Source: Perlabentimonas sp034003245 (GTDB taxonomy: Bacteria > Bacteroidota > Bacteroidia > Bacteroidales > Tenuifilaceae). From it: a DNA stretch of 64,000 bases. Of this stretch, positions 18,301 to 27,057 are shown in pieces. A program made the position numbers and the translations under genes. The notes under the pieces are model-generated. The model did not search any database, was not told the DNA's origin, and worked only from the letters and a program-made list of their open reading frames with translations. The stretch is taken from contig JAVEYY010000006.1 in NCBI GenBank assembly GCA_034003245.1, forward strand, positions 70,432-134,431, given 5' to 3'. The first letter of the stretch is position 1, and each line of letters starts with the position of its first letter.

Positions 18301-18448
18301 AATTTACACAGCTACAGGTACAAATGTATTATCTCAACCACTAAACAGCAATACAGTAAAAACTAGCAGGTTGAATAAGGGAGTATATATTGTTACTCTA
18401 TTTCTAAAAAATGGAGAAAAACAGGTATTCAGATTGGTTAAACAATAA
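15359..18448 (+). CDS. Large T9SS-secreted protein with propeller and PKD-like domains
   Basis: 1029 residues from the ATG at 15359 (signal peptide MKRIIAFLIVTLLVGSIGYS). The N-terminal ~440 residues are beta-rich and resemble SBBP-type propellers (DSEGNLFVLFRIE, IVDNDGNIIIMSSQ). Next is a PKD/Ig-like domain (NVEWILNGNMVGSEPSY), then propeller blades of the two-component-regulator type (HQTTDGNFWIGTEYGLKNLT, SMSTDANGNVWFVNDAGG). A small carboxypeptidase-regulatory-like domain (VTNNSQPIANATITINQEEL) and a type A sorting domain (DISLYPNPFKDVIYID to the end) finish the protein. The last is the signal for the type IX secretion system, so it is secreted or anchored at the surface. Behind LytTR site D. 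Confidence 0.9.
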   Translation: MKRIIAFLIVTLLVGSIGYSQKAISTKAIGGPGTHLAHRVLLHNNATFLLGNFGTNYTKYVNFTIDGHTFEQCPNVNWTNYMLKLNDDNSLAWFKHQTYAENEDVRIDIYNAELDSEGNLFVLFRIEKGGKVVFGGDEFESNGYPFIVAKYSTNGTLIWHRKLNSSPEFTVSSSGNLVLVIAINSWFDFRFSHWDEDYFWNGANDIYGKTFRMIVLSGADGSMVTNKVLTSDLYHSLNQDEIDLIENNSIDLSYVTLTKIGEHSVLTLSVDYIGEHNLFYSETQLEKRFVTYGPKTSGLVKSEFDNTYIRLTNFNEDDTKSHITKYNSSLTEVIAQGEINQPAFFGRSIVDNDGNIIIMSSQFNSNTQYNGVSLYMDDSPNNSARFTYLNSNLELLGQKHLYKPWYSNSAFNYFGYNSEKNTIKTLGNESQSINIDTVLFYPSDYNSDIVIFDFENTGILPKSLTLRNHTTFSLNVGESKELAVEFFNPQQLNVEWILNGNMVGSEPSYTFNATTKGEFNLSLKAYDPNFPSKVFTKHWQVNVTSTEAQLLFPQGHPLYNNDITRFAIDSIGNYFWGIDKYKKAVYQVNLDNVADYTEWINPAETDLNNENPMEVRLDADRNPWFLMSSGLVLEKSSGQWAKHSLTDMGITASPTQLCLIDGVMHISTENGVVKTGEVWEDVPNVEVYTTYLPSYSNPGEPNTTPTRKVFAMHQTTDGNFWIGTEYGLKNLTTGDTLYPQNHGMPFNRTLSIASSGNNLYFGDAQNGLVEYNVEQNKFRLFILFDVSKEFYTDMGIRSMSTDANGNVWFVNDAGGYGYGQGLFCLNPLSKRITHYNPNVSVVKTITFGQNNTVYARIDGRIRVLNKEYVETQGVITFSVTNNSQPIANATITINQEELTTNSNGLASVTLPFASYAYTVTHPNYKTYNAEINFQEETTVNLVLESNTTSSESHLAKDISLYPNPFKDVIYIDNYQHAKSIAIYTATGTNVLSQPLNSNTVKTSRLNKGVYIVTLFLKNGEKQVFRLVKQ

Positions 18449-18504
18449 ACTTGTATTTTATTAACAGAGAAACATTTTTATCTTCTTAAAAAAGTTTAAG
18501 ACAA

Positions 18505-18536
18505 ACGTTTTCAAACCCATTAAGTACACTTTCAAA
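18505..18536 (+). promoter_or_regulatory. Putative LytTR operator, site E
   Basis: Direct repeats ACGTTTTCAAA (from 18505) and ACACTTTCAAA (from 18526), 21 bp apart. A terminator stem starts at 18534, and a -7-like TTGTGTTG (18562-18569) lies 36 bp after the start of the second repeat. The FISUMP lipoprotein starts at 18630. Confidence 0.77.
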
Positions 18537-18563
18537 ACTCACCTCATAAGGGTGAGTTTTTTT
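18534..18563 (+). terminator. Terminator between LytTR site E and its promoter
   Basis: Ten-bp stem AAAACTCACC / GGTGAGTTTT, identical to the one at 15284, with a different 7-base loop (TCATAAG) and a T tract. It ends the transcript of the T9SS protein gene. Confidence 0.82.
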
Positions 18564-18629
18564 GTGTTGCTTTACTTTACAATTACACTTTAAGCAAACA
18601 AACTACATAATAAACCTAATTTATTACAC

Positions 18630-19289
18630 ATGAAAACCACAAAAAAACTAGCAATTCTAATAGTAATTGCCATTGCAATTAGCGGATGTAAAATATCCGA
18701 TTTAACCAGCAGCAAATTGGTAAACAAAACAGTTGATAAGGTGGCCACCAAAGCCATTTATGGTAACTACAAGTGGGCTAGCGACAATCTTGATGTAGCA
18801 ACCTTTCGCAATGGCGACCCTATACCCGAAGCAAAAACCGACGAGGAGTGGGTACAAGCCGCCAAGGAGGGTAAACCTGCCTGGTGCTACCTTAACAACG
18901 ACCCGGCAAAGGGCAAAAAGTATGGAAAGTTGTACAACTGGTATGCAGTAAGCGATCCACGTGGCTTGGCTCCCGAAGGGTATCGCATTCCTACCAACAA
19001 CGATTTTGACAAGCTGATTGAAAGCACTGGCATCTCAGCAGCAAATCATCGGAAAAAGGAATTGGTAAAAGGAGGGAAAACAGGGTTTAACTCAAAGTTG
19101 GGAGGCTATAGAGGCGAAGATGGTTATTTCCATAAAGATGGAAAAGAAACCCGTTACTGGGCCTCAAACAAGTATCAAGCAAACCCTGAAAGAGCACACT
19201 CCTTATACATCGGAGGGAAATATGATATGAGCGACTCTGGCGATTTTCGGTTGGCCAGTGGCTTTTACGTTCGCTGCATAAAAGAATAA
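18630..19289 (+). CDS. FISUMP-domain lipoprotein
   Basis: 219 residues with a lipobox AISGC (Cys near residue 21). From about residue 45 it matches the Fibrobacter succinogenes major paralogous (FISUMP) domain: YKWASDNLDVATFRNGDPIP, AWCYLNNDPAKGKKYGKLYN, WYAVSDPRGLAPEGYRIPTN, then GGYRG and RYWAS, and the C-terminal SGFYVRCIKE. FISUMP domains are surface modules of unknown function, common in Bacteroidota and Fibrobacteres. A second FISUMP domain occurs at the C-terminus of the trefoil protein at 62648-63844. This gene starts behind LytTR site E and is probably co-transcribed with the GLUG protein 33 bp downstream. Confidence 0.9.
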   Translation: MKTTKKLAILIVIAIAISGCKISDLTSSKLVNKTVDKVATKAIYGNYKWASDNLDVATFRNGDPIPEAKTDEEWVQAAKEGKPAWCYLNNDPAKGKKYGKLYNWYAVSDPRGLAPEGYRIPTNNDFDKLIESTGISAANHRKKELVKGGKTGFNSKLGGYRGEDGYFHKDGKETRYWASNKYQANPERAHSLYIGGKYDMSDSGDFRLASGFYVRCIKE

Positions 19290-19322
19290 CACAACACCCT
19301 AAATAATAACACACTACATAGT

Positions 19323-22300
19323 ATGATACGAAATCTACTTACATCAATTGCTATTTTACTACTTAGCCTTTCGCTTATGGCACAAACTGCCACACAACCC
19401 GAAGGCGATGGCTCCGAGAACAACCCATACCAAATTGCCACTTGGCAAAACCTTTACTGGTTAAGCAAGCAAAAGGACAACTACCAGGAATGGGAAAAGA
19501 ACTACATACAAACGGCTAATATCGATTTTGCAGATGCTGAACCTGCAATAAATACCTGGAATGGTGGAAAGGGATGGGAACCTATTGGCTACGAGGCATG
19601 GCCAAACCCTACCAGTTCATTCAAAGGGTACTACAATGGGCAGGGTTATACCATAAAGAATCTTTACATAAACGCCACCGATACTTACGCAGCCCTATTT
19701 GCATACACCGAGAATGCAACCATTGTAAATTTAGGCCTAGTTGATGTTGATATTGCAGGAGCCATAAATGGTGTTGCCGCTTTGGTTGCCGAGAGCAATT
19801 ATACAACTATAGAAAAATGTTACAGCACCGGGAGCATTACCAATACTAGCGATTGGACTACAGGAGGATTGGTAGCCAACAATGCTGGAAAGATTAAAAA
19901 CTCATACTCAACAGCAAGCGTAACAGGTAAAAATGCAACAGGTGGTTTTGTTGGAGATAATTCCTCGGGAATTATTGAAAACTGCTACAGTGTGGGCAAC
20001 GTTACATCAACAGGCACCGATGGCATTGGTGGTTTTGTAGGGAGGAATACCTACTACGATAACGTGGGCACGGTAATAAACTCGTACTGGGATACCCAAA
20101 CCTCAGAACAAACAGAAAGCGGAGGCACCGAACAAGGTAAAACCACTGCCGAAATGAAGCAGCAAAGCACTTTTGCCACTTGGAATTTTGATAACGTATG
20201 GGCATTTGAAGCCTCAACTAACAACGGATACCCTCACCTGCAATTTGCTGAACCAACCAACGAAACGCCTGAGGCAATTATGCCCGAGGGTTATGGCAGC
20301 GAAGATTCACCTTTTTTAATTGCCACTTGGCAAAACTTGTATTGGCTTAGTCAAAATCCAAATTACTGGTTCGACGAGAACAACTATAACCCCTACTACT
20401 TTGAGCAAACTGCCGATATCGACCTTGCCAACGCTACCCCAGCTATCGAAACCTGGGGAATGGGTCGAGGCTGGTTGCCCATTGGTAAAGAAAAAGAGTT
20501 TGATTTAGACCACGATAGCAAGGCCTTCAAATCTGTTTATGACGGTAAAGGCTACTCAATTAAAAATCTTTACATAAACAGACCCACAAAAGTCAATGTT
20601 GGACTTTTTGGATACACAGAGTACGCAATAATTAAAAACATCAAACTTGAGAACACAAATATTATAGGCAACAATAATGTTGGTGCAGTTGTAGGTAAAC
20701 AAACGGGCTTTGTAGAGTACCCTTCTATTATGGGCTTGTATAGCTGTTCAGTAAGTGGTACAGTAACAGGTAACGAAAATGTAGGAGGTTTAGTTGGCGC
20801 CAACGAGGATGGCTATATCGAAAAATCGCACAGTTCGGTTACAGTTAATGGCGAGTGGAAAGTAGGTGGGCTTGTTGGGTTACATGCAAAAAAAGCAGGT
20901 TCAACAAGCACAAAAAGCCATATACTAAATTGCTACAGCACAGGGAATGTAATTGCAACCGACACATATCAAATTGGCGGTTTAGTGGGATATAACTCCT
21001 TAAGCGAAATCAAAAACTCATACAGCATTGGCTCTATTACTGTTCCCCAACAGCAAGATGGTTATGCGTACTCAGTTGGCGGATTAGTTGGATACGATTC
21101 GGGTGGGTCAATCATCAACTCATACTGGGATACCGAAACATCAGGCTTTGCCACCAGCGAAGGCGGTGAGGGCAAAACCACTGCCGAGATGAAACAGCAG
21201 AGCACCTTCACCGATTGGGATTTTGAAATGGTATGGCAAATTAGCGAGTCGGTAAACAACGGGTACCCATCGTATGTAAACTTTGAGCCTCAGGGGCAGG
21301 GAACCGAGGAGAATCCATACCTAATTGCCACTTGGCAAAACCTAAAGTGGATAAGCGACAACGCCGAAGAGTGGGATAAGCACTACTTACAAACAGCCAA
21401 TATCGAATTGCCCGAAGCAATTAAGGACTGGGATAATGGCAAGGGCTGGAGCCCAATAGGCAACAGCACTTACAACTTCTTCACTGGAATTTACAACGGG
21501 CAAAACTTCACCATATCAAATCTATACATAAACAGAGATGTTGATTATATTGGGCTATTTGGAAATGTTGAGGCAAATGAAGGCAAACTTATCAATATCA
21601 AAATTATTGATGCCGATATTTCCGGGAACACATACGTTGGTGGGCTTGTTGGTAGGGCTTACTGGACAAGCATCGATAATTGTCACAGCTCCGGAAATGT
21701 TGTTGGATTTAGCCACGTGGGTGGCTTGGTTGGCTCATATGTATGGACCAACAAGATGATAAACTGCTCCAGCTCGGCTGATGTGCAAGGACATACTAGA
21801 GTAGGCGGCCTTGTTGGGAATGTTAGTGGCAGTGCTTCAAATGGTGGAATAGAGAACTGCTTTAGCACAGGAGAGGTTATAGGAGAAGAACTTGTGGGTG
21901 GATTTGCTGGCGAGGGCAACGGAGCAAGAATATTCGCATCGCATAGCAACGGTAATGTGTCTGGGAAAGATGGTGTTGGCGGATTTATTGGTACTGCAGA
22001 GGGTGGTTCAATAAAAAAATGCTACTCAACGGGCTCTGTAACAGCATCTCCCGATGAGTATGGCAATGAGAGTTACAACATCGGTGGGTTCATTGGCACT
22101 GCCAACAATTCTGTAATTATCGAAAATACCTACGCTACTGGCAATGTAAGCGGTTGTAATAACGTGGGAGGCTTTGTTGGGTATAATTACGAATCGCAAA
22201 TAAAATACTCTTATAGCATTGGCAGCGTTACTGCAAATGTAAGTAATGCAGGCGGATTTGCTGCTGTACTCGATGGCGGAACAATAACAGCCAGTTTCTG

Positions 22301-23423
22301 GAATACCGAAACATCGGGACAAACGGAAAGCGATGGCGGCGAAGGCAAAACAACCGCCGAAATGAAGGAGAGCAGCACTTACACCAATGCAGGCTGGGAT
22401 TTCGAAAATATATGGGGAATATCAGCTGCAGAGAATAATGGCTACCCAACCTTCTCGGTAAAGCATACTCTCACCATTACCATAGTTGGAGAAGGCGTTG
22501 TTAGGGTTAACGGTGAGGAGTACACAGATGAAATTTCCGTTGAACCAAGTACAACGCTAAACCTTGAAGCAATTGCCAACAATGGCTGGCAATTCGAAGG
22601 CTGGACTGGCTCGGTAGCTGAAGTTCTCGAAGCCACCACCACCATAACTATGGATGGCAACAAATCAATTACCGCCACTTTTGCCGAGGTAAGTGCAACC
22701 CAATATAACCTTGATATTAGAATAAGCGGAAACGGTACTGTAAATGTGGGTGATACTGAATACACCGAAGTTATTTCCGTTGATGAAGGCACAAACCTAA
22801 CCCTTGAAGCTATTGCCGACGAAGGTTGGATTTTTAATGGTTGGAGTGGCGATGTGAGCGATACAGGTAATGCCACTACAACCATTACAATGAACGAGGA
22901 CAAAACGGTTTATGTAACATTTGTTGAGGAAACACCACCAGAGTACACCATTACCTTTGCTGTTACCGATGGTACAAATCCAATTCAAGGTGCAAGCATT
23001 GCTATCAACAATCAAGCTATAACCACCAATGCCTCGGGTGGGGCAAGTATTGAACTTCCAGATGGTTCATATCCATACACCATTACCCTAAACCAGTACG
23101 AAACATACAACGGTACTGTTGAGGTGAATGGTGAAGATGTAACAGAAAACGTTTCGCTGGTTTACCTTAGCGCGCAGGAGAATATAGTTAGCGATATATT
23201 AATTGGGCCAAACCCATTTAGCAATAGTATTACCATTGCTAACGCTAGCATGTTTACCCAAATAATTGTGGTAAACACCATTGGACAAACAGTGATACAG
23301 CAAAACAACCACCGAAACGACACTGTAGTTTTATCGACTCAAAGCCTAAACAAAGGCATTTACATGGTGATACTTAAAACAGCAGAGGGTAAAACTATTG
23401 CTCGCAAAGTTATTAAGCAGTAA
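19323..23423 (+). CDS. Giant GLUG-repeat T9SS-secreted protein
   Basis: 1366 residues with a signal peptide (about 1-20). Three large repeats start with a shared motif (NPYQIATWQNLYWLSKQKDN, SPFLIATWQNLYWLSQNPNY, NPYLIATWQNLKWISDNAEE) and continue as a right-handed beta-helix of GLUG units (e.g. NVGGLVGANEDGYIEKSHSS, HVGGLVGSYVWTNKMINCSS). The repeats end in WDTETSG / WNTETSG-type caps. Residues ~1040-1200 hold two InlB-like B-repeats (GWQFEGWTGSVAEVLEATTT, GWIFNGWSGDVSD), followed by a carboxypeptidase-like domain and a type A sorting domain (ILIGPNPFSNSITIAN). This is a classical adhesin-like architecture exported by type IX secretion. Likely in the site-E operon. Confidence 0.93.
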   Translation: MIRNLLTSIAILLLSLSLMAQTATQPEGDGSENNPYQIATWQNLYWLSKQKDNYQEWEKNYIQTANIDFADAEPAINTWNGGKGWEPIGYEAWPNPTSSFKGYYNGQGYTIKNLYINATDTYAALFAYTENATIVNLGLVDVDIAGAINGVAALVAESNYTTIEKCYSTGSITNTSDWTTGGLVANNAGKIKNSYSTASVTGKNATGGFVGDNSSGIIENCYSVGNVTSTGTDGIGGFVGRNTYYDNVGTVINSYWDTQTSEQTESGGTEQGKTTAEMKQQSTFATWNFDNVWAFEASTNNGYPHLQFAEPTNETPEAIMPEGYGSEDSPFLIATWQNLYWLSQNPNYWFDENNYNPYYFEQTADIDLANATPAIETWGMGRGWLPIGKEKEFDLDHDSKAFKSVYDGKGYSIKNLYINRPTKVNVGLFGYTEYAIIKNIKLENTNIIGNNNVGAVVGKQTGFVEYPSIMGLYSCSVSGTVTGNENVGGLVGANEDGYIEKSHSSVTVNGEWKVGGLVGLHAKKAGSTSTKSHILNCYSTGNVIATDTYQIGGLVGYNSLSEIKNSYSIGSITVPQQQDGYAYSVGGLVGYDSGGSIINSYWDTETSGFATSEGGEGKTTAEMKQQSTFTDWDFEMVWQISESVNNGYPSYVNFEPQGQGTEENPYLIATWQNLKWISDNAEEWDKHYLQTANIELPEAIKDWDNGKGWSPIGNSTYNFFTGIYNGQNFTISNLYINRDVDYIGLFGNVEANEGKLINIKIIDADISGNTYVGGLVGRAYWTSIDNCHSSGNVVGFSHVGGLVGSYVWTNKMINCSSSADVQGHTRVGGLVGNVSGSASNGGIENCFSTGEVIGEELVGGFAGEGNGARIFASHSNGNVSGKDGVGGFIGTAEGGSIKKCYSTGSVTASPDEYGNESYNIGGFIGTANNSVIIENTYATGNVSGCNNVGGFVGYNYESQIKYSYSIGSVTANVSNAGGFAAVLDGGTITASFWNTETSGQTESDGGEGKTTAEMKESSTYTNAGWDFENIWGISAAENNGYPTFSVKHTLTITIVGEGVVRVNGEEYTDEISVEPSTTLNLEAIANNGWQFEGWTGSVAEVLEATTTITMDGNKSITATFAEVSATQYNLDIRISGNGTVNVGDTEYTEVISVDEGTNLTLEAIADEGWIFNGWSGDVSDTGNATTTITMNEDKTVYVTFVEETPPEYTITFAVTDGTNPIQGASIAINNQAITTNASGGASIELPDGSYPYTITLNQYETYNGTVEVNGEDVTENVSLVYLSAQENIVSDILIGPNPFSNSITIANASMFTQIIVVNTIGQTVIQQNNHRNDTVVLSTQSLNKGIYMVILKTAEGKTIARKVIKQ

Positions 23424-23517
23424 TGCTTTGATTAGTGGTTTTTTTAAAAGAAACTCAATTTACCCAATGGTGAAAAACAACGGATTAAAACCATTAAACA
23501 ATAAAACACAACAGGCT

Positions 23518-24150
23518 ATGAAACAATTATTAACAATTCTTATTATTGCACTTACAGCAAGTATTGCAATTTCCCAAGAAACTGATTACAACCAATTTGC
23601 TATCAAATCGGGCTACGTTGAATATGAACTTACGGGAAATACAGCTGGCACCAAAAAGTTTTGGTGGGATAACTACGGCGAGAAATCGCGCACCGAAATA
23701 AAATCGACAACTACCATTATAATTTTTGGCATATCAAAAACAGAAGAGCAGCATAGCATTTCCGTAACCAACGGTACTGATAATTACTCATGGGATTTGA
23801 TTAAGGGAACAGCCTTTAAAACATCCAACGAAGAATACGAAGAAATTAGCAAAGAGATTACCGAGGATATGACCGAAGCTGAAATTGAGCAGATGGGACA
23901 AGACATTATTGATGCCCTGGGTGGCGAACGCCTTGGCACTGAGAAATTTCTTGGTAAAAAGTGCGAGGTGTTAAAGGTAATGATGGCCAAAGTATGGATA
24001 TACAAAGGTATTCCACTGAAATCTGAAGCAAGGATGCTTGGCATATCCTCTTCTGAAAAAGCCGTAGAATTAAAAGAGAATATTATAGTCCCAAATCAAA
24101 CATTCATTCCCGACCTGAAAATTGAATTTCAGGTTATCAATGAGATGTAG
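23518..24150 (+). CDS. Small exported protein of unknown function
   Basis: 210 residues from the ATG at 23518, which begins a signal peptide (MKQLLTILIIALTASIAIS). The longer frame from 23398 overlaps the upstream gene and lacks a signal, so it is rejected. The mature part starts with a beta-rich segment (FAIKSGYVEYELTGNTAGTK, KFWWDNYGEKSRTEI) and a charged helix (YEEISKEITEDMTEAEIEQM), then GTEKFLGKKCEVLKVMM and KVWIYKGIPLKSEA. This order resembles periplasmic lipoprotein-carrier-like folds (DUF4412/LolA-type), but only loosely. It lies 94 bp after the GLUG gene without a LytTR site, so it may be the last gene of that unit. Confidence 0.75.
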   Translation: MKQLLTILIIALTASIAISQETDYNQFAIKSGYVEYELTGNTAGTKKFWWDNYGEKSRTEIKSTTTIIIFGISKTEEQHSISVTNGTDNYSWDLIKGTAFKTSNEEYEEISKEITEDMTEAEIEQMGQDIIDALGGERLGTEKFLGKKCEVLKVMMAKVWIYKGIPLKSEARMLGISSSEKAVELKENIIVPNQTFIPDLKIEFQVINEM

Positions 24151-24205
24151 TAGAAAATCATGACAAAGTATGGGCTAAATTTTAAAAATTCGGCCCATAC
24201 TTTTT

Positions 24206-24514
24206 TCATCCAAAAATCTTCACCACAAGCAGCCTTATCTCACCAGCGGTAGTGTTGCGAATTCCTCTATTCACACCTGCAGAAATTGTAATACAGACAT
24301 CGGGCATAACGACTATGCTCTGATCGTCAGTCTCCAGAATGCCATTCCCTTCAAGAACATAGATGGCCACATCAAAAGTGTTTGTGTGCTTTTCAAGCAC
24401 CTCGCCAGGCTTTAGCGTAAGATGAATTATTTCAACTCTGCTATCCACAAGCATTTTTCTGCCATCAACATTAAATGGCACCTTCTCGGCAGTTCCAAGA
24501 TCAGTTATTCTCAT
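24206..24514 (-). CDS. Cupin-domain protein
   Basis: 102 residues forming a single cupin barrel. Motif 1 is seen as LTLKPGEVLEKHTNTFDVAI, with His and a distal D/E, and motif 2 as PDVCITISAGVNRGIRNTTA. Some of the usual metal ligands (the second His of HxH, the Glu) are replaced, so metal binding is uncertain. It lies 10 bp downstream of the PepSY gene on the same strand and is probably its operon partner. Small stand-alone cupins of this size are often sensors or sugar/metal-binding proteins; the role here is unknown. Confidence 0.85.
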   Translation of the reverse strand: MRITDLGTAEKVPFNVDGRKMLVDSRVEIIHLTLKPGEVLEKHTNTFDVAIYVLEGNGILETDDQSIVVMPDVCITISAGVNRGIRNTTAGEIRLLVVKIFG

Positions 24515-24524
24515 CCTTTTTCAG

Positions 24525-26048
24525 TTAATTTTTAGAACGATACTTCATTATCCACATTGTTGTACCCGTTATCACTATTACGAGCCCAAGGATTCCGGCA
24601 AGCGGCACAATAAGTATGTGAAAACTGCTTAGCATGAATTTAAGTATTCGCCACGTATGAACTTCTAATGCCAAACTCCAAAGCGACATGCCCGATTTCT
24701 CGATAATCTCGTGCGGCATGGTTGGAAATTGCCCTTGCTCTTTGGGCATAAATGCGCCTGTGTTGTACTCGAAAAACAACGCATCTCCCTCACCTAAATT
24801 TACCCCTCCTGCTATGGCCAACGCTCCAAATGGCGATCGAAGGGTGGAATGTGGTTCCACCCTGTCACCACTTAAATAATCGGATAAAAAATGTTCAAAG
24901 GGATTCCATTTAAATAAGCCGCTAAATGACCCAACCACGTAGTGGAAATCTACCTGCCATAAAACGTTAATTCCCATAACACTTACTGGAGGTTGAAGTG
25001 CAAACTTTACAGGGGGTTCGCGTAAATCGGGCGAGAGGGCATAAATCCCATCGGCTGTTGCCAGTAAAAAGAAATTGCGGATGGAGTCAAAATGAATATC
25101 GCGCAGGTTATCGCTCCAAAAATTTGAATCAGATAGGGTTGTGCCTTTAATGGGTTTAACTGATACCGATGCGATGGGGATTAGTAATGGTGGCCGTAAA
25201 AACATTCCTGTTGCAGTAACTACCAAAAGTATAAGCGCTGCGGCTATTCCCAAATTTAGATGCCATTTGTAAGACCAACGGTTAACACGTTTTACTCTGC
25301 TCCGCCATAATTGTCGGGTCTTTATTCGTCGCAATACACTTGGAACAAAAAAGTAAAAAAGACCAGTTAATGAGAGCAAAATCATGGCAATTCCGCCCAA
25401 ATCGACAATTAACTTGCCCATTGTTCCCCATACCTTTCCACTATGGATAAACCATATGGTTTTAAAAAGGCTTACTCGTTTTTCGGCTCCCACAGGTGAT
25501 TGTAGGGTAAGAACCGAAAAATTGGTGTAGTTATCCGACGCAAATGACAACAGAAGTTCGGAACGACTCATTACTATAAGTGAATCACCTCGTTCCTCTA
25601 GGGCTACCATCCTCTCCTCTTCAATGGGAAGATCAACTTTTATCCACCCATCACTAGCTCTCCGGTAAAGGCCAAAAAGAGTTGCTGCAAAAGTCTCGCC
25701 CGACTGAGTTATATGAATATCAGCAATTTTCTTATTATCAATTCCTTTCGGAAATCCCTGATTATAATCCACAAAACTAGTTTGGCCTTTATCTGTGAGC
25801 CACACGCCAATATTACCGTAAACCATCAGCGAATCGGTACCATAGGGTTTAGCTCCCCGGACTGCTGCATTATTCCAGTTACTATATCGATATTCGGTTG
25901 GAAGCCAACCCCTGCTAACATCAATACTCGAAAATGTTGCTCTATGATTTAGGATAATGCCCGATAGGGCAAAGAAAAAAAAGAACAGGCTCAGAAAAAC
26001 TCCTAGCCATTTGTGATATTTCTTGAAGAATTTGTAAAGGCTGCCCAT
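24525..26048 (-). CDS. PepSY-associated transmembrane protein
   Basis: 507 residues. The N-terminus KKYHKWLGVFLSLFFFFFAL is the PepSY_TM signature: a first helix with a conserved His, followed by GIILNHRATF. Further membrane helices lie around residues 205-235 (MILLSLTGLFYFFVPSVLRR), 255-285 (YKWHLNLGIAAALILLVVTA) and the C-terminal ~475-500 (GILGLVIVITGTTMWI). Large periplasmic loops lie between them. The conserved His residues in the helices fit a haem- or iron-reduction role proposed for this family, which often accompanies siderophore uptake; no TonB receptor is adjacent here. The cupin gene follows 10 bp downstream. Confidence 0.85.
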   Translation of the reverse strand: MGSLYKFFKKYHKWLGVFLSLFFFFFALSGIILNHRATFSSIDVSRGWLPTEYRYSNWNNAAVRGAKPYGTDSLMVYGNIGVWLTDKGQTSFVDYNQGFPKGIDNKKIADIHITQSGETFAATLFGLYRRASDGWIKVDLPIEEERMVALEERGDSLIVMSRSELLLSFASDNYTNFSVLTLQSPVGAEKRVSLFKTIWFIHSGKVWGTMGKLIVDLGGIAMILLSLTGLFYFFVPSVLRRIKTRQLWRSRVKRVNRWSYKWHLNLGIAAALILLVVTATGMFLRPPLLIPIASVSVKPIKGTTLSDSNFWSDNLRDIHFDSIRNFFLLATADGIYALSPDLREPPVKFALQPPVSVMGINVLWQVDFHYVVGSFSGLFKWNPFEHFLSDYLSGDRVEPHSTLRSPFGALAIAGGVNLGEGDALFFEYNTGAFMPKEQGQFPTMPHEIIEKSGMSLWSLALEVHTWRILKFMLSSFHILIVPLAGILGLVIVITGTTMWIMKYRSKN

Positions 26049-26232
26049 TACATGAAATTTTATGAAATTGCAAAATTATTAGGATTAAGCTTTAAAAGTG
26101 TATCATTTGTTACAATTACTACAATTTTTGGAAACTCAATCGCACTTTATCAACCTAAAAATTAGAATCTTTAAAAATTGTTTCTAAATTGCATATAGTA
26201 ATCCCTATTAATAGGATACAACTGAATTGCTG

Positions 26233-26922
26233 ATGAGCGTTGAGCTGATACTAATTGTAATTCTTATTGCATACATCGTTCTCTTGCAGATTCAGCTCTA
26301 CAAGAGGGATAAGCGAATTGAGTCGCTGATAAAGCAGCAGATCAACTTTAAAGACCTAACCAGCCACGAGGAGATAGAACTCCTTATTAGCAGGCTTAAG
26401 ACTTTTCCACACGATTCGATAATAAAACCCAACAAGCTATTTGAACCCGAGGTTCAGGATTTTCTTTTCAGGGATGTTGAGTCCAACGTGCTATTTGCAC
26501 ACTACACCAAAACACAGGATGTTGCCGAAATAATTTGCCGCGAAGGCTTTCGGTTTGCCGAGTCATTCTATAAAACGGCCGAACCTATTATTAACGACAA
26601 ACTCGATTTGGGATATAAGCACAACCTACGCAAACAGTACGGAAATTTCATTGTGGTTATCTCCATATCCAAGCATATTTACGATAAGTATACACACGCC
26701 ATTGAGCAGGTGAATGCAATCCTTAACGTTGAACAGATTTTAAGCACACTTCAACCCCAACTGAACGAAAATCAGGACGAAGTTTACCTACTCCCTCCCC
26801 AATTTATTAAAGGCTTCATCAATGTGGAAACAGGCGAGGTAGTTCCAAACCTCAACTACAAGTCAACATACGACTCTCCCGTTTTCGCAACAAACATCAA
26901 AACCAATTCTAGTATCCACTAG
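26233..26922 (+). CDS. Membrane-anchored protein of unknown function
   Basis: 229 residues from the ATG at 26233 (in-frame TTG and CTG codons precede it). One N-terminal helix (about 3-20) is followed by a short coiled coil (YKRDKRIESLIKQQINF) and a soluble domain facing the cytoplasm. The segment LFAHYTKTQDVAEIICREGF, followed later by YGNFIVVISISK and EVYLLPPQFIKGFINVETGE, has the order seen in ADP-ribosyltransferase-like folds (H-Y-T near the first strand, then a late E-V-x-x-x-P strand). This is a visual resemblance only. It stands alone between the PepSY gene and mtaB. Confidence 0.7.
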   Translation: MSVELILIVILIAYIVLLQIQLYKRDKRIESLIKQQINFKDLTSHEEIELLISRLKTFPHDSIIKPNKLFEPEVQDFLFRDVESNVLFAHYTKTQDVAEIICREGFRFAESFYKTAEPIINDKLDLGYKHNLRKQYGNFIVVISISKHIYDKYTHAIEQVNAILNVEQILSTLQPQLNENQDEVYLLPPQFIKGFINVETGEVVPNLNYKSTYDSPVFATNIKTNSSIH

Positions 26923-27005
26923 TCCATCCAATACCTAAGCGCCTTTCGAATCTTAAAAAGTGTTTATTTTAGCGAATAAGCTGGACACATTATCTCATTC
27001 TCCCC

Positions 27006-27033
27006 TTTTGGTGCACCATTTTTCTTAACTTTG
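27006..27033 (+). promoter_or_regulatory. Promoter of mtaB
   Basis: TTTTG (27006-27010) and an exact -7 element TAACTTTG (27026-27033), 15 bp apart. The ATG at 27058 follows about 24 bp later, giving a very short leader. Confidence 0.65.
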
Positions 27034-27057
27034 TCAAGTTTTTCAAGATGCATACAA

